Shown here: positions 8,775 through 17,825 of the stretch, in pieces
Layout: the number at the start of each line of letters is the position of its first letter
How positions within the stretch are numbered: the first letter of the stretch is position 1
The notes under the pieces: generated by a model
Databases searched by the model: none
What the model saw: only the letters and a program-made list of their open reading frames with translations
What the model was told of the DNA's origin: nothing
From: an uncultured Coriobacteriaceae bacterium
GTDB lineage: Bacteria; Actinomycetota; Coriobacteriia; Coriobacteriales; Atopobiaceae
Direction of reading: 5' to 3'
Length of the DNA: 64,000 bases
NCBI GenBank assembly: GCA_902798915.1
Contig: CADBYM010000006.1
Coordinates: 62,001 to 126,000 of the forward strand
Made by a program: the position numbers and the translations under genes

Positions 8775-8862
8775 GCCACGTCTCTCCGAAGCCGCCCGCC
8801 CCTATCCGCTCAAGCAAGACATAGCGGTCGTCAATCTTCTCGCCCGATGATATGTGCTCCAT
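8762..8862 (-). pseudogene. Remnant 5' end of a Ser/Thr protein kinase
   Basis: A GGAGA site precedes the ATG at 8862. The first 34 codons read as the start of a Hanks-type kinase: DDRYVLLERIGAGGFGETW, with the glycine-rich ATP loop, then RAHDDLL. The usual VALK strand with the catalytic Lys does not follow; the frame enters the permease remnant out of register and ends at 8656 after 68 codons. In Coriobacteria such kinases often neighbour FHA/ABC proteins, so a deletion within that kind of locus is the simple explanation. Confidence 0.75.
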
Positions 8863-8927
8863 ACCGTCTCCCGTCGTAGCCCGCCAGATGCGGGTCGCAC
8901 ATTACCACGCAAACCAAAAGCACGTGC

Positions 8928-9533
8928 TTACACAACCAAGGCCGCCTTGAACGCGGCGAGCAGCTCGTCGAACTCCTCGTACGCAGGAATCTCCGGATAA
9001 TCAGCCTTTATCTGCTCGGTGCTGCGGAAGAGGAATCCCGCCTTGCTCGCACGAATCATCGCAAGGTCGTTGAACGAGTCGCCGGTGGCGATGGTATCGA
9101 ACCCCATGCCCTGCAGGCCACGTACCGTCGTGAGCTTGGACTCGGGGCAACGCATCCGCACGCCCACAACCATGCCCTCGGCGTCGATCTCCAGCGAGTT
9201 GCAGAAGAGCGTGGGCCACCCCAGCTTGGCCATGAGCGGCTTCGCGAACTCCTCGAAGGTGTCGGAGATGATGATTACCTGGCTCAGCATGCGCAGCTCG
9301 TCGAGGAACTCACGAGCACCGGGCAGCGGGTCGATGGTGGCAATGACGTCCTGAATCTGCCTGAGGCCCAAACCGTGCTCGCGCAGGATGTCCATGCGGA
9401 AACGCATGAGCTTATCGTAGTCCGGCTCGTCGCGCGTCGTGCGCCGCAGCTCCGGAATACCCGTTGCCTCCGAGAACGCAATCCAAATCTCTGGGACGAG
9501 CACGCCCTCCATATCGAGACAGCAAACGTTCAT
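8928..9533 (-). CDS. thrH: Bifunctional phosphoserine phosphatase/homoserine phosphotransferase ThrH
   Basis: HAD-family enzyme of 201 residues with the ThrH hallmark start CCLDMEGVLVPEIWIAF, carrying the nucleophile Asp in DMEG, then IIISDTFEEF (motif II) and GDSFNDLAMI (motif IV). Characterised ThrH removes phosphate from phosphoserine and can pass it to homoserine. This gives the cell a final step of serine synthesis and a side entry to threonine. AGGAGA lies before the ATG. The window also has two serA-like genes 40 kb away, which supply the first step of the same pathway. The gene appears monocistronic. Confidence 0.93.
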   Translation of the reverse strand: MNVCCLDMEGVLVPEIWIAFSEATGIPELRRTTRDEPDYDKLMRFRMDILREHGLGLRQIQDVIATIDPLPGAREFLDELRMLSQVIIISDTFEEFAKPLMAKLGWPTLFCNSLEIDAEGMVVGVRMRCPESKLTTVRGLQGMGFDTIATGDSFNDLAMIRASKAGFLFRSTEQIKADYPEIPAYEEFDELLAAFKAALVV

Positions 9534-9644
9534 GGTTCTTCTCCTCCCGAATGGTGTTTAGCGTGCCCTACTCTAGCGCAAAACGCGACGGAAGAACACC
9601 GGAGGTCCAATCGGGATCACCCCTCAGTGAGCCCAACGAAGCGG

Positions 9645-11345
9645 TCACAGGCTGCGGTAATAGTCCTCCAGATGCGGACGGGCGGCGAGGTAGGCCTCCT
9701 CAAGGCCCTTGTCGAACTGTGTGCCCATCCCCTCCATGATGATGGCGTCTGCCTTCTCGAACGACATCGCCTCTTTGTAAACACGCTTGCTCACCAGCGC
9801 GTCGTAGACGTCCGCGATTGCCATGATGCGCGCCTCAAGCGGAATGTCCTCCCCCGCCAGACCCTCGGGATACCCCGAGCCATCCCAACGCTCGTGATGA
9901 TAATGCGCCACGTTCTCGGCGATATGATGGAAGTCCTCGTCGTCGGTGTTCTTCAAGATCTCGTGCACGATGCGGGCGCCCTCAGCCGCATGCGCCTTCA
10001 TCTTCTGGAACTCCTCGGGCGTGAAGCGCCCCGGCTTACGCAGTACGGCATCATCGACGGCGATCTTTCCCAAGTCGTGCATGGGTGCCGCCTTGATGAC
10101 GTCGCGACAGAAGTCATCTGCGAGCTCATAGGCACCACTCGAACGCATCTGCTCGATGAGCAGCCGCACACCCTCGCTCGTGCGCTTGATGTGCCCACCT
10201 GTTGAGTTGTCGCGGCTCTCGACCATCATCGCCATTCCCATGATGAGGTTGTCGTGCATCTCCACGATGTGTGCGGTCTTCTTGCTCACCTCGTCCTGCA
10301 ATGTGGCGTTGAAGGTGTTGAGCAGCTTGATGTAGCGCTGCTCCTCGGTATCGTCCACAACAAAGAGCTGGTAGCCGCGCTTGTGCTTCCCGCTAAAGAG
10401 GTGCTGCACGGTCACGCGATAGGTGCTCTCGCCTTGCTCGTACATCGAGCTCGCCTCGTTCTCGTCAGCCTCGAACGCCTCAATCCAAGGGAGCATCGTG
10501 GCCTCTATGCTGGCGTCCTGTGCAAGGGGCTTGTCGACCGTCAGCTCCTCGAGCTGAGGAAACACACGCTTCGCGATTGCGTTGCTGCCCAGGTAGTTGA
10601 GCTTGTGGTCGAAGGAGACGAAGCCCGTCTCGCCCGTCTGCACAAGGGAGTCTATGGCAGAGTCCGTCACGTCATACAGGCTGATGCGATACGCGATGAC
10701 CAGGTACAGAACCAACGCGATGTCGTAGGCCGCGGGCAAAAGCTCCACCGTCGGCACGACGCGCCTCCCCCCAAAGAAGGAGAGCATGGCAACGACCTCG
10801 GTGAGGAAGAGCAGAAAGAGCGTCTTGCGCGAGACCTGCTTCTTGTGACGATAACTGTAGATGATGGCCACCATGCTCGCACAGACGTAGACGATAACAA
10901 GTACGATGAAGGCCGTGTGCATGGGTCCGTACACTTTAGTGAGCACCGGCACGCCATCGACGAAGTCGATGGTCACGTCACGGTAGAAGGATGTGGAGAA
11001 GGGCACGGATGTTCCCACAGCAAGCGCCGAGGCATAGACGACGGTACTTACCACAAAGAACGCGACGCGCATGCGGCGGCTCACATCAATCGTACACAAG
11101 CTGAAGACAGCAAGCATAAGAATGAGGGTCAGATAGCATCCCCCTACATAGGAGAGCTTGTTTGCGATAATCGCCTCTCCCAAGGTCCGCGCGCTCGCCA
11201 GGAGCACATAGCCAAGATTCGTTACAGGAACGAGCGCAAAGATGAGCGTGATGTGGATGTCGAGGTGTTTGTGCCAGATGTAGAGATAGGCAATCATGAG
11301 GAGCATCGCCACCACGAAGACACTCACGTAATACCAAGCTACCAT
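9645..11345 (-). CDS. Seven-transmembrane HD-GYP domain protein (probable cyclic-di-GMP phosphodiesterase)
   Basis: About 566 residues from the ATG at 11345. Residues 1-220 hold seven membrane segments resembling the N-terminal 7TM region of some histidine kinases. A PAS-like linker follows (GFVSFDHKLNYLGSN), then a short coiled coil and an HD-GYP domain: TGGHIKRT, PMHDLGKI and HHERWDGSGYPEGL, which are the full HD..GK and HHExxDGxGYP signatures. Such enzymes hydrolyse cyclic di-GMP or cyclic GMP-AMP. It is likely a membrane sensor feeding a second-messenger enzyme. The frame stays open to 11432; GGGAG nine bases before 11345 supports the shorter start, but this is not decisive. Confidence 0.9.
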   Translation of the reverse strand: MVAWYYVSVFVVAMLLMIAYLYIWHKHLDIHITLIFALVPVTNLGYVLLASARTLGEAIIANKLSYVGGCYLTLILMLAVFSLCTIDVSRRMRVAFFVVSTVVYASALAVGTSVPFSTSFYRDVTIDFVDGVPVLTKVYGPMHTAFIVLVIVYVCASMVAIIYSYRHKKQVSRKTLFLLFLTEVVAMLSFFGGRRVVPTVELLPAAYDIALVLYLVIAYRISLYDVTDSAIDSLVQTGETGFVSFDHKLNYLGSNAIAKRVFPQLEELTVDKPLAQDASIEATMLPWIEAFEADENEASSMYEQGESTYRVTVQHLFSGKHKRGYQLFVVDDTEEQRYIKLLNTFNATLQDEVSKKTAHIVEMHDNLIMGMAMMVESRDNSTGGHIKRTSEGVRLLIEQMRSSGAYELADDFCRDVIKAAPMHDLGKIAVDDAVLRKPGRFTPEEFQKMKAHAAEGARIVHEILKNTDDEDFHHIAENVAHYHHERWDGSGYPEGLAGEDIPLEARIMAIADVYDALVSKRVYKEAMSFEKADAIIMEGMGTQFDKGLEEAYLAARPHLEDYYRSL

Positions 11346-11473
11346 ATCGCAACGACTCCCACCCTCGACCATACGCTGCGACCCATTGTAGTACGACCGG
11401 GTACCCAGACACGCCACTAGAAGCGATGCCAAATGGTGAGTATCTGCTCAGCACTCCCACCCAGCGCCATCAA

Positions 11474-12016
11474 TCAGGCATCATAGAAGAGGGCGATGCC
11501 CCGCTCGGTGTCCTCCACATAGGTCGCCTTCGGCTCACGCCGGATTATGTGCACGTAAGCAAGGTCGCCCGTACAACCCGCAAGGTGTATGACGGCAAGA
11601 AACCACCCCAACAGCGGGAAGCCCCGCAACCACGGCACCACGAGCAGCGCGGTGGTGACAAGCACTGTGGGAGCGAGCAGCACGGCGCAGAAGCGACGCC
11701 GACGCAACATCGTCCCCGCCGCCGACGTATAGAGCATCCAGTCGGTAAACCCGAAGCGTATGCGTGCGGTAAACCCCGTCAGCAACATGAACGCCCCAGC
11801 ATGCACCAGCTCGTGGACCGGCAGCGCCACAACGCTGAGGAACGCGAGCGCCACGAACCAGAGCGGACCCACCACCTCGTGAGGAAGGGCAAGTGCCGCT
11901 ATCACGCCAATGACAACACCGAACCCAAGGATGCTCATGCTCGCCCACACCATCTGCTGCTGCAGGGCACGGTCGTCGAGCAGTTCTATGTCTGTCAACC
12001 TTCTCATGCGCTGCAT
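11474..12016 (-). CDS. DUF3267-type membrane zinc metalloprotease
   Basis: About 180 residues with four membrane segments and the motif VHELVHAG in the second one, i.e. the HExxH zinc signature within DUF3267. FGFTDWMLYTSA and GCTGDLAYVHII follow, the latter with the Asp expected to complete the zinc site. The family is thought to include site-2-like intramembrane proteases, but substrates are mostly unknown. No strong ribosome binding site is visible; the ATG codons at 12016 and 12007 are both possible. The gene stands alone, between the HD-GYP gene and the divergent beta-lactamase-fold gene. Confidence 0.8.
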   Translation of the reverse strand: MQRMRRLTDIELLDDRALQQQMVWASMSILGFGVVIGVIAALALPHEVVGPLWFVALAFLSVVALPVHELVHAGAFMLLTGFTARIRFGFTDWMLYTSAAGTMLRRRRFCAVLLAPTVLVTTALLVVPWLRGFPLLGWFLAVIHLAGCTGDLAYVHIIRREPKATYVEDTERGIALFYDA

Positions 12017-12180
12017 GGTAAAGCACTTCGCGACATGCCTCAAGGGTATTTCGGTTGTGTACAATCTATTTGCGCAACAGAGGGTGCGCACGTGAGGCCG
12101 CCACGAGCGACGACGCTACCGGAGAGTCCCTCCGTGGTCAATCCTCCGTGGCAGTGGCGCGGGCTATGGAGGACCGACTG

Positions 12181-12933
12181 ATGGCAGACAGGTTATGGGT
12201 GCTGGGCAGCGCCGGATGGATGCCCGCCGCAGGCCGCGAGACAAGCTGCCTGCTCGTGGAGCTCGGCGACGAGCTGGTGATGCTCGACGCCGGCACGGGC
12301 GTGGCCAACCTTGCACTCGCCTCTGAGGTGCTCGAGCGGCACGATCGCCTGGGCATCGTACTCTCGCACTACCACCTCGACCATGTGGTCGGCCTCATGT
12401 ACCTCAAGCGTTTCGTGGCCGAGATGCGCGTGGACGTATACGGGCCGGGCATCCCTGTGTATCCGCGCAGTACCGCGGCCTACGTCGCAGACCTACTGCA
12501 AGACGCCTTGTACTCCGCCGGCAGCGAGGGCTTTGCCCGAGAGGTGCGCTACCACGACTACGCCGGTCGCGACTTTTGCGTGGGAAACATCCCCATAGCC
12601 GTGCGCGCGCAACACCATTCCGCCCCCTCGTTCGAGCTGAGGCTTGCCGACGCCGTGACCTACGCCACCGACACAGCCTTCCGCGCCTCGGACTGGCACA
12701 CGGCAGCGCCCACGAAGGTGCTTCTCCATGAGTGCTGGCAGGTGGAAGACAAAGACCCGCGGCACACAAGCGCCGAGGCGTTGGCAGCTGGGCTGCCAAC
12801 CAACCGATTCGAACGCACGCTGCTCGTACACCAGAACCCCGAATGGGACCAGACGGCCCGCGCAACGGTCGAGCGCATCGCGCAACGCCACGGCATGGAG
12901 CTCGCACGCGACGGCATGGTCCTCGACCTATAA
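12181..12933 (+). CDS. Metallo-beta-lactamase fold hydrolase (RNase Z-like group)
   Basis: A 250-residue cytosolic hydrolase. GGAGGA seven bases upstream sets the ATG at 12181. It begins LWVLGSAGWMP, with LDAGTG after the first strand pair, then the metal-binding signature SHYHLDH near residue 63 and a later ATDTA carrying the bridging Asp. The layout matches the small RNase Z/ElaC-like branch of the fold; real RNase Z usually has HxHGDH, and here Leu replaces Gly, so another phosphodiester or ester substrate is just as likely. metG starts about 90 bases downstream in the same direction. Confidence 0.85.
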   Translation: MADRLWVLGSAGWMPAAGRETSCLLVELGDELVMLDAGTGVANLALASEVLERHDRLGIVLSHYHLDHVVGLMYLKRFVAEMRVDVYGPGIPVYPRSTAAYVADLLQDALYSAGSEGFAREVRYHDYAGRDFCVGNIPIAVRAQHHSAPSFELRLADAVTYATDTAFRASDWHTAAPTKVLLHECWQVEDKDPRHTSAEALAAGLPTNRFERTLLVHQNPEWDQTARATVERIAQRHGMELARDGMVLDL

Positions 12934-13020
12934 CACAGAGGGGCCGGTCTTCGTTTTCCCTCTTTGGCCAACTTGTGCGATAATCCCTTCGACAACGAAC
13001 AACCCCACGAGAGGAGCACC

Positions 13021-15057
13021 ATGGCCTCCGACGCCCGTCCGCACTTCCCCACCCGCGCCGTCATCACCGGCGGCATGCCCTACGGCAACAAGAACCTCCA
13101 CTTTGGCCACATCGGCGGCGTGTTCGTGCCGGCCGACTTCTTTGCGCGCTTCCTGCGCGACCGCATCGGCAAGCACAACGTGCTCTTCGTCTCGGGAACC
13201 GACTGCTACGGCTCCCCCATCATGGAGGGATATCGCAAGCGCAAGGAGGCCGGCTACGAGGGCACCATAACCGACTACGTCAAGGAGAACCACAAGGCCC
13301 AGAAGGAGGCCCTTGACGCCTACGGCATCTCGCTCGACCTCTTCGCAGGGTCGGGCCTCAAACCAGCCGCCCCCTTCCATGAGGCTCTTACCGAGGACCT
13401 CATCCGTCGCCTATACGAGAAGGGCCACCTCATCAAGCTCTCCACACGCCAGTTCTACGACGTGGAGGCGGGGCAGTTCCTCAATGGCCGCCAGGTGCAG
13501 GGTCGCTGCCCCGTGCGCGGCTGCAAGAGCGAGAAGGCCTATGCCGACGAGTGTGACCTCGGTCACCAGTTCGATCCCGAGGAGCTCATCGCACCCGTCT
13601 CGCAGCTCACCGGCACCACGCCCGAGCTGCGTCCCGTCGACAACTGGTACTTCGACCTGCCCGCCTTCCGCAAGGAGCTCGAGGCGCTCATGGACGAGTG
13701 GGACGCTGACCCGCAGGTGCGCGCCGTCGTGACCAAGACCGTACGCGAGTCGCTCGCCGACCCCGTCATATACGTGCAGAACAAGTTCCGCGAGGCATTC
13801 GACGCCGCAGAGGACGACCTGCCCGACCACACGCTCCAGGAGCCGCAGGGCAACCAGCAGTCCTTCTCCGTCACCTTCGCCGACTGGCGTGCCCGCGATG
13901 CCGCCCGCGAGGTGCTCGATGCCGCAGGCGTGCGCTTCCGCACCGGCAAGACCCTGCTGCCCTTCCGCATCACCGGCAACATCGACTGGGGCGTACCGGC
14001 CCCCGACCTCGAGGGGACCCACGACCTCACCGTCTGGTGCTGGCCCGAGAGCCTGTGGGCGCCCATCTCGTTCTCCCAGACGGCCCTCGCGCTCGACGAG
14101 GAGGAGGCCTTCGAGGGTGGCACGCCGCGCTATGGCTCGCACGACTGGCGCGCTTGGTGGTGCGACGACAACGCTGCCGTGTACCAGTTCATCGGCCAGG
14201 ACAACATCTACTTCTATTGCGTTGCGCAACCCGCCATGTGGGAGGCGCTCGACTGGCTGCTGTTCCAAGACACGCCCATTGCGAACCACCACATCCTCTT
14301 CATGAACAAGAAGGCATCCAGCTCGGGCGAGATCGCACCTCCCATGGCCGCCGAGCTGCTTGAATACTACACGCCCGAGCAGCTGCGCTGCCACTGGCTG
14401 AACCTCGGCCTCGACCAGAAGGCCGTGAGCTTCTCGCCCAAGGCCTTCGACACGAGCGTCAGCCACAAGGACAAGAAGACCGGCGAGGACGTGCTCGTGA
14501 AGGACGACCCGCGCGTGGCCGACCCCGCCCTCAAGGAGAGCGCCTTCCTCACGAACATCTTCAACCGTTTGGCCCGCAGCTGCTTCTATGGTGCGCAGAA
14601 CGCCTGCGACGGGCACCTGCCCGTGGCCGCACCGCACGCCGACGTCGTGGAGGAGGCACGTGAGGTGACGCTCGCCTTCGAACGCGCGGCCTATGTGTTC
14701 GACGCGCACGGCGCCCTCAAGGTCGCCGAGGAATACGCACGCGCGGCAAACAAGCGCTGGGGCGATGCGAGCAAGGCCGCCAAGGGCGACGACGTCGCCT
14801 ATGACCAGGCCCTCGCCGACGCATTCGTCGCACTGCGCACCACCACGTTGCTCATGCACGCCGCCACGCCGTGGGGCTGCGAGAAGATCTGCGAGCACCT
14901 CGCCTTCGACCCAGAGGTGTTCTTTAGCTGGGACCACGCCTTCGAGGGACCCGTCGAGCTCGCGGCACATGCGGGACAGACGCCCGACCAGCATGCACTC
15001 GTGCCGCTCCCGCCGCGCTTCGACTTCTTCCAGAAGCATCCCACCCAAAAGCGCTGA
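13021..15057 (+). CDS. metG: Methionyl-tRNA synthetase, variant with KASSS loop and no C-terminal tRNA-binding domain
   Basis: Class I aminoacyl-tRNA synthetase of 678 residues charging tRNA with methionine. GAGAGGAGC precedes the ATG at 13021. Visible features: GGMPYGNKNLHFGHIGG, where HFGHIGG stands for the HIGH motif; a zinc knuckle CPVRGCKSEKAYADEC; a linker of about 150 residues; IGQDNIYFY; and FMNKKASSSGE, where KASSS takes the place of KMSKS. An anticodon-binding helical domain follows, without the EMAP/Trbp111 domain common in bacterial MetRS. The long central insertion and altered loop make it divergent. It could be the only MetRS or a paralog, which the window cannot tell. A strong hairpin follows the stop. 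Confidence 0.88.
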   Translation: MASDARPHFPTRAVITGGMPYGNKNLHFGHIGGVFVPADFFARFLRDRIGKHNVLFVSGTDCYGSPIMEGYRKRKEAGYEGTITDYVKENHKAQKEALDAYGISLDLFAGSGLKPAAPFHEALTEDLIRRLYEKGHLIKLSTRQFYDVEAGQFLNGRQVQGRCPVRGCKSEKAYADECDLGHQFDPEELIAPVSQLTGTTPELRPVDNWYFDLPAFRKELEALMDEWDADPQVRAVVTKTVRESLADPVIYVQNKFREAFDAAEDDLPDHTLQEPQGNQQSFSVTFADWRARDAAREVLDAAGVRFRTGKTLLPFRITGNIDWGVPAPDLEGTHDLTVWCWPESLWAPISFSQTALALDEEEAFEGGTPRYGSHDWRAWWCDDNAAVYQFIGQDNIYFYCVAQPAMWEALDWLLFQDTPIANHHILFMNKKASSSGEIAPPMAAELLEYYTPEQLRCHWLNLGLDQKAVSFSPKAFDTSVSHKDKKTGEDVLVKDDPRVADPALKESAFLTNIFNRLARSCFYGAQNACDGHLPVAAPHADVVEEAREVTLAFERAAYVFDAHGALKVAEEYARAANKRWGDASKAAKGDDVAYDQALADAFVALRTTTLLMHAATPWGCEKICEHLAFDPEVFFSWDHAFEGPVELAAHAGQTPDQHALVPLPPRFDFFQKHPTQKR

Positions 15058-15071
15058 TCATTCGGCTCTGA

Positions 15072-15112
15072 GGGACGCCCCGACGGCATACGCTGCGCCG
15101 TCGGGGCGTCCC
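15072..15112. terminator. Perfect 16-bp hairpin after metG
   Basis: Arms 15072-15087 and 15097-15112 are perfectly complementary (GGGACGCCCCGACGGC and its reverse complement) with a 9-base loop. It starts 14 bases after the metG stop and lies between metG and the convergent small gene. No T-run follows, so it may act as a bidirectional 3' end or RNA-stabilising hairpin rather than a textbook intrinsic terminator. Confidence 0.75.
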
Positions 15113-15191
15113 CCTATGCAACCTGAGTCACACGGTTGGATGGCGAGGCAGCATTCCTCACCATGGATGGCCTGACTCCACAGTCGCGAAG

Positions 15192-15440
15192 CTAGCGACC
15201 CATCACGCAGGACCCTGTGCTGGGACGGTCGCGGTCGCTCTTCACGTACTTTGTCGCGGCACCCCGCATGTTGCATTCCGCAAGCTCCAGCTCACCGTCA
15301 ATGTAGGGCTGGTACATCGCGTCGACGCCGCTCGACGAACCGGAGACGCTGTCGCAGTCATCCCCCCACGCCAAGGCACTCTGGACGATACGAATGCGCT
15401 CCTCACGCGTGGTGTCCTTTATCAGCTTGCTCCTAGCCAT
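15192..15440 (-). CDS. Small conserved protein with DTTREERI and YIDGELEL motifs
   Basis: 82 residues, with GAGGGGAG eight bases before the ATG. It reads MARSKLIKDTTREERIRIVQ, then a Gly/Ser/Asp stretch and YQPYIDGELELAECN. Short proteins with DTTxEER at the start and YIDGExEL near the end are widespread in anaerobic Firmicutes and Actinobacteria and are often mis-annotated. The middle faintly resembles VbhA-type antitoxins (short helix, then YxxGE), but no Fic gene is nearby. I do not know its function. The gene is convergent to metG and alone. Confidence 0.75.
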   Translation of the reverse strand: MARSKLIKDTTREERIRIVQSALAWGDDCDSVSGSSSGVDAMYQPYIDGELELAECNMRGAATKYVKSDRDRPSTGSCVMGR

Positions 15441-15540
15441 GCAACTCCCCTCTCACTCTGATTGCGTAGTCCGTCCTCGGGCCGTCTTCGCGTGGCGCAT
15501 CTCGCCGCATGTAGGCGGCCCGAGGGTCAAAGCGGATGCA

Positions 15541-17682
15541 TCATACCGCGTCGAGCACACCTTTGGAGCTGAGCTGCACGGTCTCGCCTGCCTCGACGTT
15601 GATGATATCGGAGGTCGAGCGGTCGCCGAACGTGTCCACGTCCACCCATCCATCACCAGAGTGGGCATACAAGAGCGTCTCCTCATCAGTCTTTACCAGC
15701 AGAAACGCCGTGTATGCGCCAGCGGGAACCGCAGCCTTGGCAAGAGTAGACCCAAGAGGCGGCCAAGTCCTGATGTCCCCGACTCCCTCTTGCGGGAAGA
15801 GGAAGAGGATGAAGCCACCCGCATCCGAAATCTCCACGTCAGGGCACTCGATGGTAATGACGCCCGCACCATCAGGAAGCTTGGTGGGAGGCTCCACGAC
15901 GGTGAACTTCGCCTCGTCAATCGCTTGCTTTACCGCATCGACATACTGCTGGTATCCGGCCTGTGCCATGCACCAAGGCATCAGCTCAGCCATCTGCGGA
16001 TAGTCTGTGTATGGCGTCATGGCAAGTGCCACATTCATCCAGAAGTAGACTTGGTCCTCGGGCGCCATGCCTGCCTGATCCAGCCGATACGAAACTCTGT
16101 TGAGCATCGACGAGTTGACATGCACCCCGCCGTAATCGTTGTCGTCGTTGCCCACATCGACCGATGGCGAGTAGTAGATGTCCCAGGCATACTCCGGCTG
16201 GCAGTAGGCGTGGGGATCGCTCATGGATCGGCTCAAGGTCATCTCGCCACCACCCTCGCCCACAAGCCATGCACCGTTGGGGTCGTCAGATATGAGCATC
16301 TCCACAAGGTTGCCCATGACGTCGCTCATGCCCTCGTTGATGGCGCCCATATCGTTCTTGTAGAGATTGGTGGTCATGGTCGTGCCGGTGACGCAGTGCG
16401 TGAACTCGTGCCCGATGACGTCGATGCACTCGCCATACGAAGCAAGCCTCGTAAAGCTGAAGGTCTGCCAGCCTCCATAGCGACCATCGTAGAGCGCGTT
16501 TTTCTCTTGCTCTCCGTTCTCGTTGACGTAGTCCATGAGCAAAAGTGACGGCGAGCCCATGTCATCCGGGCCAGTCCAGCCAATGTTCTCGAAGAAATCC
16601 CATACGCGAAGGTACGCGTCGTACACCAACAAATCTACGCTCTCGAACGTCGCGTCAGCAGAAGACAAGGGCACGACCCCGTCATCTGAATCGAAGCTCC
16701 TGTAGTCCCCGCAGAGCACCCTGCGCTTGGCATCGCCCAGGAATATCTCGTCCGTGTCCGGGTCGCGCAGTACGGGAACCGTGAGCTCCCTGGTCGTACC
16801 GTCGTGCAGAATCGCATCTCCCTTCCACTCAGTCTGCTCGTATCGATCGAAGTCGAAGGTGAGATGCGTGCTTTCGCCCGTGATCGACTCGACGTCCCAA
16901 GGCTCGAGCACAGGAATGTTGTACAGATACTTGCCATCCTCGCTCACGTAGTGAGCAACGTAGCCCATGTCCACCTCGTCGTAGTAGTTGGGCGTATAGA
17001 CGACCCAAGCGTAGATGCGGTCCTGCGTGCCGTACTCGAGCGCCAAGAGCGTCTGGTGGCTTGCGCCTGGAATCACATCGATGCCCTGCACGCCATCGGC
17101 TGCAAGCTGTTCCTGCACGACCTCCTCCGCCTGCTCCTGCGTAGTTGCCCAGCTATCCAGCCCCTCCATCATGATGTCGGGCATAATCGAGCTCACGAGC
17201 CCTATGGTCTTGTTGTCCTTGTCCACGATGAGCTTAACGGAGGCGCCGTGTACCGTAACGTCGCCGGCCTGCTGTAGGAACGAGTAGTACGTGGTGCCCG
17301 TCTCGGTAGGACGCACCGCCACGCATTCCAGCACAGTCGTCTCGTCTCCGCCGATGCGATCCATGACGCTCTGCACCGCCTTGAGCGCGTCTTCCTCGTC
17401 CTTGACTTGGTCGTCGTAGAAAGGCTCGCCAATGAACGTGGACACGATGTCCTCGCCCAAAAGCGCTTCGTCGTAGGCCTCCTGCAGCTCTGCTGAGACC
17501 TCGTCATCCGCGTCGTCCGCATCCTCAGTGACGTCCCCATCGACGGCTTCGGCTGCTTCCTGCGTCTCCGCGCCATCTGGCACGGGTTGCGGTGCACCGC
17601 ATCCACTCATACCGCCAAGCGCAAATGCCAACGCAAAGGCAGAAAGCAACGCCTTCACACCAAAGCCGTTCATGTGCCTCAT
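15541..17682 (-). CDS. M4-family (thermolysin-type) metalloprotease, predicted lipoprotein
   Basis: About 713 residues. The signal peptide has a basic start, a hydrophobic core (ALLSAFALAFALG) and the lipobox MSGC, so the mature protein should be lipid-anchored outside the membrane. An acidic Asp/Glu linker follows, then an N-terminal FTP/PepSY-like propeptide region (residues about 90-260), and the M4 catalytic domain with GHEFTHCVTG (zinc ligands and catalytic Glu), INEGMSDVMGN (third ligand) and GGVHVNSSMLNRV (catalytic His). A C-terminal beta-rich tail of about 130 residues may be a binding domain. GGAGGGG precedes the ATG at 17682; ATG 17673 is also possible. It probably degrades extracellular proteins or peptides. 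Confidence 0.93.
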   Translation of the reverse strand: MRHMNGFGVKALLSAFALAFALGGMSGCGAPQPVPDGAETQEAAEAVDGDVTEDADDADDEVSAELQEAYDEALLGEDIVSTFIGEPFYDDQVKDEEDALKAVQSVMDRIGGDETTVLECVAVRPTETGTTYYSFLQQAGDVTVHGASVKLIVDKDNKTIGLVSSIMPDIMMEGLDSWATTQEQAEEVVQEQLAADGVQGIDVIPGASHQTLLALEYGTQDRIYAWVVYTPNYYDEVDMGYVAHYVSEDGKYLYNIPVLEPWDVESITGESTHLTFDFDRYEQTEWKGDAILHDGTTRELTVPVLRDPDTDEIFLGDAKRRVLCGDYRSFDSDDGVVPLSSADATFESVDLLVYDAYLRVWDFFENIGWTGPDDMGSPSLLLMDYVNENGEQEKNALYDGRYGGWQTFSFTRLASYGECIDVIGHEFTHCVTGTTMTTNLYKNDMGAINEGMSDVMGNLVEMLISDDPNGAWLVGEGGGEMTLSRSMSDPHAYCQPEYAWDIYYSPSVDVGNDDNDYGGVHVNSSMLNRVSYRLDQAGMAPEDQVYFWMNVALAMTPYTDYPQMAELMPWCMAQAGYQQYVDAVKQAIDEAKFTVVEPPTKLPDGAGVITIECPDVEISDAGGFILFLFPQEGVGDIRTWPPLGSTLAKAAVPAGAYTAFLLVKTDEETLLYAHSGDGWVDVDTFGDRSTSDIINVEAGETVQLSSKGVLDAV

Positions 17683-17825
17683 AGCCGATCGACCCCTCCC
17701 GCATAGTTCCGGAACCGGCAAGCGCCATATCGCTGAGCCGCATTTCGGACAAGATATCACAAACTGGGGGCAGCTACGCTATGATGGGTCGATAGCGCGA
17801 GCGTGAACGAAGGAGGACACCCATC

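Noticed and set aside
13411-15048. A 545-codon open frame on the minus strand opposite metG
   Set aside because: It lies fully inside a strongly supported synthetase gene; high GC third positions create long antisense frames. No motif or ribosome binding site.
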